Shown here in pieces: positions 48,636-61,218 of a stretch of DNA of 64,000 nt. Source of the stretch: Platynereis dumerilii (taxonomy: Eukaryota > Annelida > Polychaeta > Phyllodocida > Nereididae); assembly GCA_026936325.1 (NCBI GenBank), contig JAPTHN010000001.1, positions 101,943,859-102,007,858 of the forward strand, given 5' to 3'. Within the stretch, counting starts at the first letter, position 1. Each line of letters starts with the position of its first letter. The notes beneath the pieces are model-generated. The model saw nothing but the letters and a program-made list of their open reading frames with translations, had not been told where the DNA came from and did no database searches. The position numbers and the translations under genes were made by a program.

Positions 48636-51038
48636 GTAAGAATACACACAGCGCACAATCTGGTCAGACACACTACACCCATAGCACATCTCTCATAGGG
48701 CAAGTCTATCGTCTATTGGCAGAACCGCAACTAAAAAAATTCCTCTCTTTTTAGAGGCTTTCTCAGTCTCCAATAATTGCACTGCTGCCTCATTTTAATT
48801 ATGTTTAAAAGATGCAATCAATTAAACTCTACTTCTGGTACATACCTCTAAAGTTCTTTGCACAATCAATTAAACCTTAAACTTATATGTATAAAATGAA
48901 TTTTTGAGGAACATCGTTCAGTACTTCTGTAAATGTCAGTAAAATTGCCAAGTATTTTAGATCTAACTGCAAATGATTTTAAAAGCAGAGCAGGATGAGG
49001 CTACCATCTATCAAAATTAATCTCAGTTTATCGATCGACATTACAGTAAACCATCAACACAGATTTATAGCAATTTACAAATTGACACAAGTGCAGTAAT
49101 TCTGCTCCCATGGCAACACAAATCATCATCAAGTGACGTCATGACTGTAGCAGATGGGCTAATTGCTGTGTGATTTAATTGCCAAAGGGATGGAAGGATA
49201 AAAGTTTAATCTTTACTTTAATGACAAATCTTCTTTAATGTGACCTACATTCCATTCCATCAAGGAAAGTAGATTTTTTTTCATTTGGCTAGCAAGAATT
49301 TCTCTTTGGTCTTCAGCCTCTCATTCTTCCTACACTAGTTCTATGAGTAATATTTTCCTGATGATATTTGGTATAGACATTTTATAGTTACAACTCACTA
49401 ATTACAATGATTTTTTGTTGATGAAAATGATTTTCTTGCTCTTTCTAATTCTTGGTACCACATGATCTTTTCCCAACTCTCCTTGTCATTTTCAGACCCA
49501 GTTCATCTTAAATGCTGGGTCTTTATTTCTTCATTACGTTCTTCTGGTCATTACCAATTATTTGTGTACGATTTCTGGTTTATTTTACCTCCTTCTTTTC
49601 ACAAGTAAGATTAAAACATTCAGAGAATAAAAAAAAGTGTTTAGATAATAAAATCGACATGCTGGATTGTCCTGTAACCATTCCTACTTCAATATGTGAC
49701 CAAAATAATATACCAGTTCATTTATTAGGTCTGATCACCTTCAAATTTGGTTCTAAGAGAGGACAGTAACAGTTTCCTTATAAAAATTACCAAAAATAGG
49801 TACCAATTTGGAAACTGACAAATCGCGTAAAATGACATTTTGGTCCAGGCCTCTACGGATCTTGCCATCCTTGATGGAATCAGACATTCACAGAGTTGGA
49901 TTGTTTGGCTATCCATTTCAACTCCAGTAATCATTATATATTGTGGAGTAAAAATTATGCTTGAGTTGCAAGTTTGAAGAACATCAAAGCCAGGATTGGT
50001 CACTAGCAATCTCAGCATCCTTGTCCAACATGCGATTTGCTCATTCTGAAACAGCAAGATGTTGTGGATACAGCCACCCACTAAATGGTCCCCCACATCC
50101 ATTTACATGTAGATTGCATATGGTACACAGCATCTAGATCCGCCCACTAAAGACATTAATCATGATCCTTCCATTCAAAATATGCACTCTAAAACAATTC
50201 AGACAAAATTGGTGTTTTAGATTCAAAATGGTTTTTTGAAAAACCAAATTTCAATGCAAAACCAACATGGATTGAAAACCATTTTGAATCTAAAAAACCA
50301 ATTTTGTCCCGACGTTTTTTAGAGTGTGTACTGGATGCAAGCAACTTTTTACATTCATTTCTATTATCATCCATGATGAGATAATATTTGGAAGTCTTGT
50401 CAGACTGAAATTAGAGTGTTTTTTACAGAGTTTGTAGACATGCTTTGGATTGTTCCCTAAAACGAAACAACATAAGGTGTATACTGAACTTCAAAATGTT
50501 ACATACATGTAAAATATGACTGTCCCATGCCACAACCCCAACACATAACAAAAAAGAACAAATTAATAACCTCGATTATGAAATGAATGTAGAAGGTAAA
50601 ACATAATGTTCAACAGCTTATGATAACATATATTGTAGGCTTATCTATTTAAAAGGTTGAAACATTGTGGGTTAATACTACAATTGCTGCATTGTATATA
50701 CTTTTCAAAAACAAAACAACAGTGACATATATTCTCCAATCTGGCAATCTGAATATGTGAGATCAAATATGAAGTCTCAAGTCGTTCTTTTAAGACCAAC
50801 AACCCTGACTGAAGCCATGCCAATCAGTACAAGAAAACACACTGGATGTCACACTTAATCCCAAAATAATGGCCACCTGCACGAGGTGATACAGTGCTCT
50901 TGGTGTCCCTTTCTTTTTGCCTGTTCTGCTATTGTCTCAATATTGTGGCTGAGTGGGTGTGCACAGCGCAGGGATGCTATAGTCAACAGAGTTGAGTGGC
51001 TAGAACCATGACTCTCTTTCTTTCTTTATCTAAAATAG
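48636..51038 (+). other. Intron 5
   Basis: Bounded by GTAAGA and TTTCTTTATCTAAAATAG. It contains a fold-back MITE (50185-50326). No other feature was recognised. Confidence 0.7.
50185..50326 (+). mobile_element. Fold-back MITE family 1, copy 6 (centre shortened)
   Basis: Ends CACTCTAAAACAATTCAGAC and the complement of the TGTCGGGAC end (CCGACGTTTTTTAGAGTG), with TG on both sides. 142 bp: the middle jumps from CCAACATGG to ATTGAAAACC. Orientation matches copies 1, 4 and 7. Confidence 0.9.
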
Positions 51039-51062
51039 AGGACGATGAATCGGATACTTTGG
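51039..51062 (+). CDS. KCNB/Shab: Kv2 exon 6: 24-nt acidic microexon
   Basis: AGGACGATGAATCGGATACT plus TTGG lies after a long pyrimidine tract and AAAATAG and before donor GTACGT. In frame it gives E-DDESDTL-G (residues 764-772, with split codons at both ends). Both borders are phase 1, so skipping leaves the frame intact (TCA G joins GG GAG). It extends the acidic stretch that continues as ESGDGD in exon 7. The exact phase fit to both neighbours supports it. Confidence 0.72.
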
Positions 51063-53712
51063 GTACGTAACATTGCCAGTTTTTCTCAATCTCTAGTCCA
51101 GCTCAATTCAGTTGATTTTTCTTCATGTCATATATAGTTCTGATTGTTTCAGTTCTAGACTACCCTTTGCAGCACCTCCTAGTTGAGTTTTGCATCACTT
51201 TATGTAGATTATTTTGCAGAAATCGCTTTCTCAATCTCATGACTGTGTCACCTTATTCACCTGACCTCACAGATGAATATACTCCTTCAACACATGTGGT
51301 TCTTCTTCAGATTTTGGCAGTCACTTTGACGGCCAAATCATTTTTCTCTTTCTAATATCAGTAGCAGAAATACCAACAAAATAGACAATTTTATATTCTA
51401 GAATTAGTGTTGTAGAATAATAGGTTACTGTACATTTGAGATACATTTCTTCTTTATTATTAATCAATCATTACTTCTATTCCATTGTATTTTTATAGCA
51501 TAAATGCCAGATATTAAACCTAACCCTAGAAGGCTATAGCATAGTCCCCTTGCTTGAATTTTATAAAATTCCATAATTATATTCAAAATCAAAGTGCTTC
51601 CCATACATTTTGAGGACATCGCTGTATTGTTATAATGATGTAACCTCTGTATTACAATCAGTGTGTCAAACATTATTGGGACTGAATCTCAAGTTGTTAC
51701 TTCAAGTTGTTACTTCGTTATGTACTTGGGTACAAGAGGAAGCCAAATCAAATCAATCTCTTTGATCACCAATCAGTGTTTGCTAGGACAGAAATGTCAT
51801 TATTTCAGTAATCTGAATTGAAAGCAACAATAGCATCTGAATAGCATTACTTGCAATGGTTATTCAGACTTATTCCTCATCAGTTCGTGAAAGGTAAACA
51901 AAAGTGGACCTGTGGTAATCAGTAAATATTAGTAAACCAATTATTCAAGCTAATTTCGTAAAATTGTCATTAAAAGAGATATCATATTACATGCAGCTCA
52001 AATTCAAATTGAGGAGTAAAAAACTAACCTATGTCTAGAATATTGAATTCTCTTGAAATAAAAATACTCGTACTACAAACTTATTTTCTGAATTAAAAGG
52101 GTCATGTCACACACAATTCTAAGCCAAAAAGAAACAACAAACGATGACACCAATGGTTATGAATGAATTACATATATGATATTTTACTTCATCATCTAAA
52201 GAACTCTATGGCTCTGTGTAGCCTGAAGGTCACAGTGATTATTCTGAAGTTATCACCAATGGGTCATTCTTTGTAAATTGACACAATATTCTATAAATGG
52301 CCAGACAAAATATAAAAACAGTCTTTACACTGGTGGTTTTCCAACCATTCCACTCAAATAACCTGGATTAATTTTGTATACTTCTCAAGAAAGTAGTACC
52401 TGTAGTTTACAATTCACATCTTATAAAACCATGGATAATGGCCCCCAATTTGTATCTCACGTTGGGTCCAACCTGACAAAATAACATATTTTTGAAACCC
52501 TGGGTCCTAATATCCTTAAAGTACTTGAGATGAGGCATGTAGTATCAGATAACTTCCCTCAGACTATTATGATCTTAAGAAGAGGCCCACAAAATGAAAT
52601 CCACAGCAGATAAGAATGAACCATTGAGCTGAAAGCCACTGCATGCCCTCTTAATGCTTGTTTTAATTGATTTTCGGTTGGACAGTGGACAAGTCAGGTG
52701 GAGCAGTTCAGGAATTTGTGTGACATGGCTGCAGTTGAGGGACAGGTATTTCGCAAGTACTTGCTGCTGCTCGCACCTCAATGGTTGCATGAGAAGCATG
52801 GTCTTTTCCTTTTCATATTTTTTCTTTCCTGTTTTTCATCAACTTATTCTAGACTTATATAATGTTTGGCTAATCTTTGGCTAACTCCTTATGGTATTCT
52901 AATGGTGGCAGTTTTGTGTATGGGCAACAGCAGTGACTCTGTATATATTCGTAATAATCATGTATTTCTTTTCGTTTTTTTCTCCTCGTGCATTTCAATC
53001 ACATAAGTCTTTGGCTTAAATATTTTTTTCACTATTGCGGATTTGACCAAGTTTTACTGGTTCAGGGTCATCTAACCATTTGCTAACACTTTGCCTTAAC
53101 ACTTTATAATAGTTTGCATAATATTGTGTATATATATAACAGAAACATTGTGCATTGCAGATCTATTAATAATATCTTTGACTTAACCTTACCATAGGCA
53201 TGGATATCTTAAGATGTATGATATAATAATTTTTAAGCAAAAGGATCCATCATCTTTATTATTCTTATGAGTCACTCATCTTTGTACTTTGATATTGGTC
53301 CCAGAGATATAACAACTAACAAACCATCTAGCTTTTAGCAATTACAGAGGATTGAGGTAATAGTGCATTGTCAGCAAATGCCTACAGCAGGATTGCAATC
53401 AAAAGAATGTTCCAAACCTTATTCAAAAAGCCAAAACAAAGGCAAACCCGCCCCTCCCTAGTATTCCCTTCATTGTACAAGTACATTTGTTATTAAATTT
53501 GGCATTTGCCATATGTTTTATTATGCCAAGAAACCAATTCCTTATCCAATCCTGCTGTGGCAACGGCTGTCCTCCACACGGCCATATAGTTGACCATATA
53601 GGCCTATAATAGTTGGTGCACCTTTCTGCCTTCCTTTCTCGGATGCTATTCTCAGCTTATTCGGTTGCTCGCTTGCTCTGCTTCTGTTCACCTCCATGTT
53701 TGTGTTGTTTAG
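51063..53712 (+). other. Intron 6
   Basis: Bounded by GTACGT and TTTGTGTTGTTTAG. AT-rich; no repeats or gene signals could be named. Frames open in the last 100 bases (from 53613) run into exon 7 but are intronic. Confidence 0.7.
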
Positions 53713-54365
53713 GGGAGTCCGGTGACGGGGACACACCCACCAGACCAGCTGACCTTCCAAAGCAGAAAAAGTCAATTATAAAGCGAGATGCCAAGAACAA
53801 GGAGGAAACGGAGAAGTTGCTGACGGGAGTGTTCAAGCCGAGGAGCAAGAAACCGTCAAGCCGGCGGCAGAGTCCTCACTCCAACGACCGGTCCTTCACC
53901 AATCCGGCCGCCGCCTCGGGGGCCGCTGCGGCTCCCTCCTCATGTCCCCCAAAACTGAATCCCCCGCCGCCCCCCATCAATTCGTCCAGACCCTCTGTCC
54001 GTCTCACGGCTGCCTCGCCCAACAACAACACTGGGCTTCCTCCTCCTCCGATGATGCCTCCTCCTCCTCCTCTTCCCGCTCCTTCTTCTCAGGGGGGCCC
54101 CTCCAAGGTGCACGGCGGGGGCTCCATCTCTGACAACGGCTCCTCTTCGCCCCCCTGCAGCAGCCGAGAGTCAGAAGCAGCAGCAGCATCCAGCCCCAGA
54201 TTGCTCAAACCTGGTTGCCATGGCAACAACAACGATGTATCGACTGGCTCAGAAACTGCTGACGCTCGCAGAAATGCCATTAACAGTTTCGGAAGCACAT
54301 TCCTTGACGACTGTTCTAAGATTGCCTTCATAGATGAACAATCGCCAGTTGAAAACATCAAGTGA
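53713..54365 (+). CDS. KCNB/Shab: Kv2 exon 7: Pro/Ser-rich C-terminal tail and stop
   Basis: Encodes residues 773-988, from ESGDGDTPTRPADLPKQKKS to the end ...EQSPVENIK and TGA at 54363-54365. Features in order: a basic patch (KKSIIKRDAKNKEETEKLL, KPRSKKPSSRRQS), an Ala run, two proline runs (NPPPPPIN and LPPPPMMPPPPPLP) of the type bound by profilin or EVH1 domains, a Ser/Gly-rich part, and INSFGSTFLDDCSKIAFIDE. G+C is far higher than in flanking introns. Acceptor TTGTTTAG and phase 1 match exon 6 or exon 5. I know no vertebrate counterpart for this tail. Confidence 0.88.
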
Positions 54366-55713
54366 TCGGTGAGTCCATTTTTTGTGCCTTTATCAACTTT
54401 CCGTCTTGTTCCTTATTTCTACTGATGACCAAAACCGGTGGTGTCACAACACCGCCCTGTATTGCACAATCTTCAGATGTGCCAGCTGCCCTTCTTGGTA
54501 TGGTCTAGGCTACCCTGGAAGTGTATAATCTAGTCTGTCACCCAAGTTAGACAGATCTGTCCTCAGACAACACCACATTAAACAACGCTAGATATTTTTC
54601 TGGACTGCTTTCTTGTCTTTTATTGAACCCTGTTGATTCCTGTTACTCACCAGGACTTCACATAAGGACTCAAATGGAGATTAATTCTCTGGAAGTGTAG
54701 ATATCTTGAATTGTTCTTTATACTATGCCAGACTTCCATGTTGGCCACATTGTGAAAGAAAAAACCAACCTTGATTGTTGAGTTCCAGTAAAACTTTCAC
54801 CTTAGGAGACATAATCTGTACAGGCGCAAGAGTCACTCTGTGTGTTCTGCAATTTTAAAGTTGCTTGCAATTTCAGAACTAAAACAGAAACTATTACATT
54901 ACAATGTCGGCTCGTGTGACCCATTTTCCTGCATTTGAAGCAGTTTAGATAACTGTTGATGAACACCCAAACTCATGGCCGCAACTGGAGTCTTTTGTTG
55001 GAAAATTCAAACCGGAGTGTCCTTTATGGAGACGAAAATCATCCACTGCTTTCTGGAAGAAGGACACTAAAGTATAATTATGTCGGAAGATAAGGATAAG
55101 GCCCTATACAGTATCAAATATGTCCTGCATTTATATATATCTTTCACCTCTTCTGAATTCACAGAATTCCGCAGCATAAGAAATTGACATATTAGAATAC
55201 ACCAACCTAATGTCTGCTGCTGGAAGAAGACAATGACGGAACCCTGCAATTTAAGAAAAAATCTTTTGTTTCAATCAAACTTTATATTCCCCCATTTTAG
55301 CCTGGCAATGGGTCTGAAAAGTCAATCCAGTTCTTCTGGGCCTTTGTAGTTTTATCAGACAGCACTGATTTAAAATATCAAGGCATTTTTATTGGCCAAA
55401 ATTTAAACCAAGACACTTTATTCCAGACCATTGGACCCAGCTGTCTCCCAAAAAGAAAGATTACCTTTAATTTGGGTTTTGAGAGCATGCCTTTGGAAAA
55501 GTGCTGAAATCAAGACATCTCTTTTCTCAGAAGTGGTCGATGACATGATATAAAATGCCTGAAATTGCTATTGTTCTCCCAACTCCAAATTAGTCTAGAT
55601 CTTGATCAATATGTTCCACTACACAATAATAAGAATTTAGGTGTGGTTTTATTCATATCACTGTTCCTGTACTGGGCAGTATTATCAGCTGGTAATATAT
55701 ACAAACTTGTGGC

Positions 55714-56252
55714 CTTCTTCTTCTTCTTCTTGAGGCGTGCAACGTCCCGGGTCGCCGGGTTAGCTCTACCTGTTTCCAGGGAGCAGCACATGAAAGTATC
55801 GGGCGTTTATTTGTATCTATTGTCTTGTGATGACCGCTGTATGATGATGATAATGATAAGGCTGGGAGTCTGGCACATGCTCCTATTAATTCAGGGATGT
55901 CCAGGGTCTTTTAGTTGCCCCAACATAGAACGCTGGATACAACCCACCTCCATTTTTGGTAAGGTCCCATGGGCTCGGACCACTTGCCTTGTTCTTGGTG
56001 TAGTTCTTTCAGTTTCGTGTGGTGTCGCTGTTCTGCATGTATCTATTTTTGCTGGTTTTTGTGTTTGTCGAAGTTTCTTTCTTGGTGATGGTGCAGGCTT
56101 CCATATGGTGCTGGCGTCCCATCTTCTAGTCTTCATTCTGGTGCTGGTGCATCGGGTGTTACTGAGTGAAGTTCCAGGAGCGGGAGTCGAACCCACGTCC
56201 TCTCAGGCCATTCGATTCAAAATCAACTGCTGTAACGATTAGGCTCCACCAT
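55714..56252 (-). mobile_element. tRNA-derived SINE, long form
   Basis: On the minus strand the head reads GGAGCCTAATCGTTACAGCA (A-box region) and GGTTCGACTCC (consensus B box). The body shares GTATCCAGCGTTCTATG, GGGGCAACTAAAAGACCCTG and ACATCCCTGAAT with the SINE at 20842-21143. It ends in a (GAA)n tail, seen as CTTCTTCTT on the + strand. At about 540 bp it is longer than the other copy. The 225-codon + strand frame across it is a by-product. It lies about 1.3 kb after the Kv2 stop. Confidence 0.88.
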
Positions 56253-57158
56253 TTACTTGACATTTTAGTATCATCCAGAGTTCCAAGATAGACCAAATCA
56301 GGGCATCAGAATAGAAATTGTTTAGAACAAAAGCCTGCCACTGACATCAGTTGAATTGCCTTCCCGCAGTTTGACACACCTGCTCCAAAGTTCCAGACAT
56401 TGCTAATCTAGATCCTCTAACAAGGCACGTTCCTGCCAATTCAACAATTGATAACTTCATTATCAAGCCAATAACGGTCTAGATAGCCAACTGTTGGCAA
56501 TGAAGAGATACGATTCGTATTGTCAGGTGCAATCGCATTAACAAGCATATCTTGGGAACAGTGGTAGCCTACCTAGTATGTTGATGAGTAGATATCATGT
56601 AATTATGTGCTGTCTGATCTAGTACTCTCCTCCAGGTTGACTCGGATGCTATTCTGGACAGATTGTTTTCGAGCCTATTCTCCATTCTTTCAATTTTACA
56701 ACCGAAGTCAAAATGACTGATTTGATATGTGCTTAACTGTGAGATTTCTATTGGTTGAGAGACCCTGTATCCGTAGATATATGCTTTACCATGACACAGG
56801 TAATTTCACAACCAATAAGAAGGTCTCTTGGGCTGTTATTATCACAATTAAATGCCTTAAAAATATGGCGACCTGAAGCTCCTCAACCACTGAAGTTTTG
56901 ATTGAGTCAGTCATTTTGACGTTTGCTGTAACAGTAAGCTAATAAGTTTAAATATGGTGTCCTGACCTCGTCATACACCTGACCAAGAACTGACAATTAA
57001 TTTTTCAACCCTTTTGATTCAAATGGGAGCGCATTCTATATTCAGCCTGAATGGGGTACTGGATATTTTCACATGCAAAATATAGGTAAAAGACAACTAA
57101 TTACGTCACAGGATGACTTTGAAACTAGGAGAGAAACAAAATACATAATGAATGTTAG

Positions 57159-57440
57159 CATGTAGACGCAACTGTTCCCATAATTCAATCCATTTGTAGA
57201 AATCATCATTTGCATGGCTATATGATGTTTATGCGTAACTGTCTGCTATCTTGTTTACGTACGTAAATGCTAGACTGCCACAGTGTTATACCTGTTTATA
57301 CCCAGTTAAAAAAGAATGTCCATAATTCTCACCAGATGTCACCTCTAGCTAGTGACATCATCCCTTCCAAATGACATAGCACCATTTAAATTATCGTATG
57401 ACACTAGAATATCCAATTCATAGCAAGTACATGGTAGGGT
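57159..57440. repeat. Direct duplication, copy A
   Basis: Matches 59979-60248 closely, including CATGTAGACGCAACTGTTCC, GCATGGCTATATGATGTTTA, ACTGCCACAGTGTTATACC and CCATTTAAATTATCGTATG. Copy A has one extra ACGT in TACGTACGTAAATG. The offset is about 2.82 kb. No terminal repeats were found, so it may be a duplicated segment or two members of an interspersed family. Confidence 0.9.
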
Positions 57441-58778
57441 AATTAAATATTTACCGCGACTTTAAAAGCGGCATTTAGGAGAGACAGAAATCTGTATCCT
57501 ACTAGACTGTCATTATCATATCTTTGAATTTTGAAACACCTCTTCGGCTGAGTCTCTGCTAACTTTTTGGTGATTTATCATGGCTTAATCTAGAATGTTT
57601 ACTTTTGTTGCAGAAAAGGGTTGCGCACTGGGCATCGTCCTCGCTGCTTGCTTATTGGATTACGTCATCGAACTCTCTGGGCACGCATGCTCCTTATCAA
57701 CCGATTGCCAGCGGTCTTTCATTTTGTGCAACTGAAATCTCGTCCTACGAGAACTAGATTACGCAAGGAACGAGATATACCAATATATCACTTTTTTAAT
57801 TGAAATATCGCATGTTATTATTGTGTAAGATTGGTTTATGAACGCATACATATTCGACGATTTCACCGTGTCCACGAGATTATGCTGACCACGTGATACA
57901 CAGTCCTTGATGACTTAGGAGAGACGTCATCACTACGAACGTTCAAGTATGGCTGATATGGAGTATTCTATTTCACTGTTGTACCTGTGCACTGGACTGA
58001 CAGTTGCTTCAGGAACCGACACATCACATACAAGGGATGAGATTGGAAAACCTGCTCAATCTTTTTCAGAAGGCAATTGTACAGTAAACTGTTATAACTA
58101 AATTGTGACATCATCATACATGTGAAAATATTCACGTCTCATTTCAGTAGCTTTTTTTCCATTCATCCGCCGACTGTTTGTTTAAATGCTCAGTTATATA
58201 TATATCCTTATGTGCCAGTATATTTAAGAACTTTCCTTATTCGCCAAAGACATATTTTTTATAATTCATTTGTATTTTATACCTCCATGGCTTAAAGAGA
58301 GGATAATTAAAAATACTGGACTACTTGCGTTTGAATGGGTTGATAATCAAGTAATTGAGATGTTAATTCATGATTGTATTGTGGTTTGATAACACGTAAA
58401 GGTAATGTGATCTAGTTGATAGCCAATTTATGCTAATGTCTCCTGCATGCATGTACAGGGAAATGTACTTGGGACAAGTATAATGTACCAAAATGTATCA
58501 GAATGGTATTACAGGAAGTTTGATGTAAAAGTCTTACAGTTGCAAAGTCACTCAATTGGTCAGATCTATATAAAATCATTATTGATGTCTATTCAACGTA
58601 TCTGCATGTATCACAGCATGTGAAGTAGTAAACTATATCATGATCACTCATTGATTAACTGCCATTAACTTAAAATTTAGATTAATTTGAAATTTTTGTG
58701 ATGGTCCCTATCCAGGGGATGTACAAAATTTGATCAGATCAAACTGAAAATTTCTCAAAATGAAAGTGTTTTAATATT

Positions 58779-58961
58779 CACTCTAAAAAATTTCAGACAT
58801 AATTGGTTTTTTAGATTCAAAATGGTTTTTTGAAAAACCAAATTTCAATGCAAAAAACCAAAATGGATTTTTTTAAAAATCCATTTTGGTTTTGCATTGA
58901 AATTTGGTTTTTCAAAAAACCATTTTGAATCTAAAAAACCAATTTTGTCCTGACATTTTTT
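58779..58961 (+). mobile_element. Fold-back MITE family 1, copy 7 (right tip lost)
   Basis: Starts CACTCTAAAAAATTTCAGAC and follows the full palindrome to CCTGACATTTTTTA, after which the expected GAGTG is missing. Flanks AATATT and AATATC look alike and may reflect the way the tip was lost. This is the only full-length-type copy downstream of the channel gene. Confidence 0.88.
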
Positions 58962-59978
58962 AATATCTTCATTATGTGATTTCACAAACAAATGCATACA
59001 TTATTGGCTATATTATATTTCCTGTTACTTTCTTTGTTCATGCTATTTCTTATTTCTGTATGAAAGCTCAGGGATATTTCTGTCGATATTTTCTGTCTGA
59101 CAATTCTTGTATGAATTATGTTCCCTCCATGTTGCGTTCTCTGCAAACGTAATGATCTCATGTGTTTCCGTTTCCGCTCCCTGTTTCCATGGTAACTAAT
59201 TGAGCTCATTCCTGCACCTGGTCCTTCCGGTCCATCCTTAAGCAGGATTTCTAACTTCTTCCTTCACAAGGTCACATTTAATGCATGAAGTTAGATGCAA
59301 CATTTTCAACATGGCATTGTAATATAGACGAAATGTTGATGACAAATGAAGATTTTCCAGATTATGAAGTTACCTTGTATAATTATTCAAGACATTGGCC
59401 AACTTTTGAAAAGCATGCCGTTGGTGAATTTCTGATAGACCTACCAGTGAAACTGCTAAGGTTGTTTCATATGCATAATTATCAATGAGAAAAACTTTGA
59501 TATTGTATTCGACATTTGGCATGTTTTGAAACGAATGTCTCCCATTATCATTAATAATCATTATTACATATAAGGTATTTTTAAAGGTTGTATGGCGTTT
59601 AAAGTCTCTCAGCTCTAGCATGAATAACCCAGGTTCAAACCCCTTTCCCTGGCGGCCTAGTCCTGTCACATGTACAGTTCCAATGTCTAAGGTCATTGAC
59701 CTCCATCTAATAATCGTGCATGTCAAATTTCATGTGATGTCATTTGCATTTTCAACTGCAGAACAAACATTCAAACAGGGCACCCGCAAGCCTTATGATG
59801 TATTATCCATATAAGAACTGTAAATCAGCCTTTTAAATACCTAAAAATTGTATTAGCTATATATATATATATGATACAGCGATATTTAGATATTTTCTAA
59901 ACGAAACCTTTAGTAAGAAACTTCAAACTGAAATCATATTCTTGCAGCAGCAGCAGCTGTTATGTAATATCATGTAAA

Positions 59979-60248
59979 CATGTAGACGCAACTGTTCCCA
60001 TAATTCAATCCATTTGTAGAAATCATCATTTGCATGGCTATATGATGTTTATGCGTAACTGTCTGCTATCTTGTTTACGTAAATGCTAGACTGCCACAGT
60101 GTTATACCTGTTTATACCCAGTTAAAAAAGAATGTTGTTCTGAATTCTCACCAGGTGTCACCTCTAACTAGTGACATCAACCCTTCTAAATGACGTAGCC
60201 CCATTTAAATTATCGTATGGCACTAGAGTATTTAGCAAGTGGTAGGGT
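59979..60248. repeat. Direct duplication, copy B
   Basis: Counterpart of 57159-57440, with a few substitutions and small gaps (e.g. GAATGTTGTTCTGAATTCTC against GAATGTCCATAATTCTC). Both copies begin abruptly at CATGTAGACGC and end at GGTAGGGT. Confidence 0.9.
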
Positions 60249-61218
60249 AGGTAATGACAAATGATAAACTGTATAAAATGTAACATTGTTGATCAATTCA
60301 GTACTTAAGTAAAGGCCAGTTTTCAAAGTTATTTGAGGTTTTGAGAACTTATATCTGTACGAAGGTGATAACAGTACATAAGTGGTCTTCTGGTTCTGTT
60401 TAAGGCTGAAATGACGTTTTAAAATGCATAATGAATTGTTAATTAAATGAGCAAAATTCATGAAAGTTTCCATATCTTGCCTGAGTTGCATCACTGTAAA
60501 GTATTTCTACACGCAAAGCTAAAGTCTGCTCACACTTTTGTTATGGCACCGTGTCATATATTTCATTCCAAGAAAAAAATCTATATACTTGACGTCTTAG
60601 ATTGTTACAGCTGATTGTTTCTTTGTATTGTCAACTCGTCAATGTGATAACTAATAATGCATACATCATATTTTATATTATTTACGATTGGTGCTAAACG
60701 TATTCATTATGTACGTGGTTAATGATGATTTTCATAAGAAATATGTGGTTTTATTGCCTTTACCGTCAGAGGGCGTTGGCTGTTGTTTAATTCTATTTTT
60801 GTTCGCTAGGTTTAGGCCTACTGCTCATGAATGTATTTTCAAATAAATGGCGCTCACTCAGTCTGATGTTCTGTCCAGTCATGACACGCATAGAGTATTT
60901 TAGAACGGCCGGAGTCAAGATTGCTTTTATCCACATACATTGCATTGTTGTTTGGATTCTGTCATATTTTGTACATATATGTTGACTGAATGATCAAATA
61001 TGCATTGTGAGTGATTACAGCAGAGTACACTGGTTACCCCTGGCTGGCGATTGACTGAGCATGAACCTTGGTTTATAAATTATATACATACAAATATGAT
61101 GTACTTTTGTAAAATGGCTTCACTTGCGTTTCTATGTTCTGTATCTGTAATTGAAAACAACCAGTAAATGTTATTGAGAAGATACCATTGCGTCTTAGTT
61201 TTGCTGACACCCATGCAC

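Noticed and set aside
53613-53712. Upstream extension of Kv2 exon 7 from an ATG at 53613
   Set aside because: Precedes a good acceptor (TTGTTTAG) and has pyrimidine-rich intron composition; the phase match to exon 6 starts at 53713.
55565-56242. 225-codon + strand frame after the Kv2 gene
   Set aside because: It runs antisense through the tRNA-derived SINE at 55714-56252, which explains it.
59610-59660. B-box-like GGTTCAAACCCC
   Set aside because: No A box at the right distance and no SINE body; may be chance.
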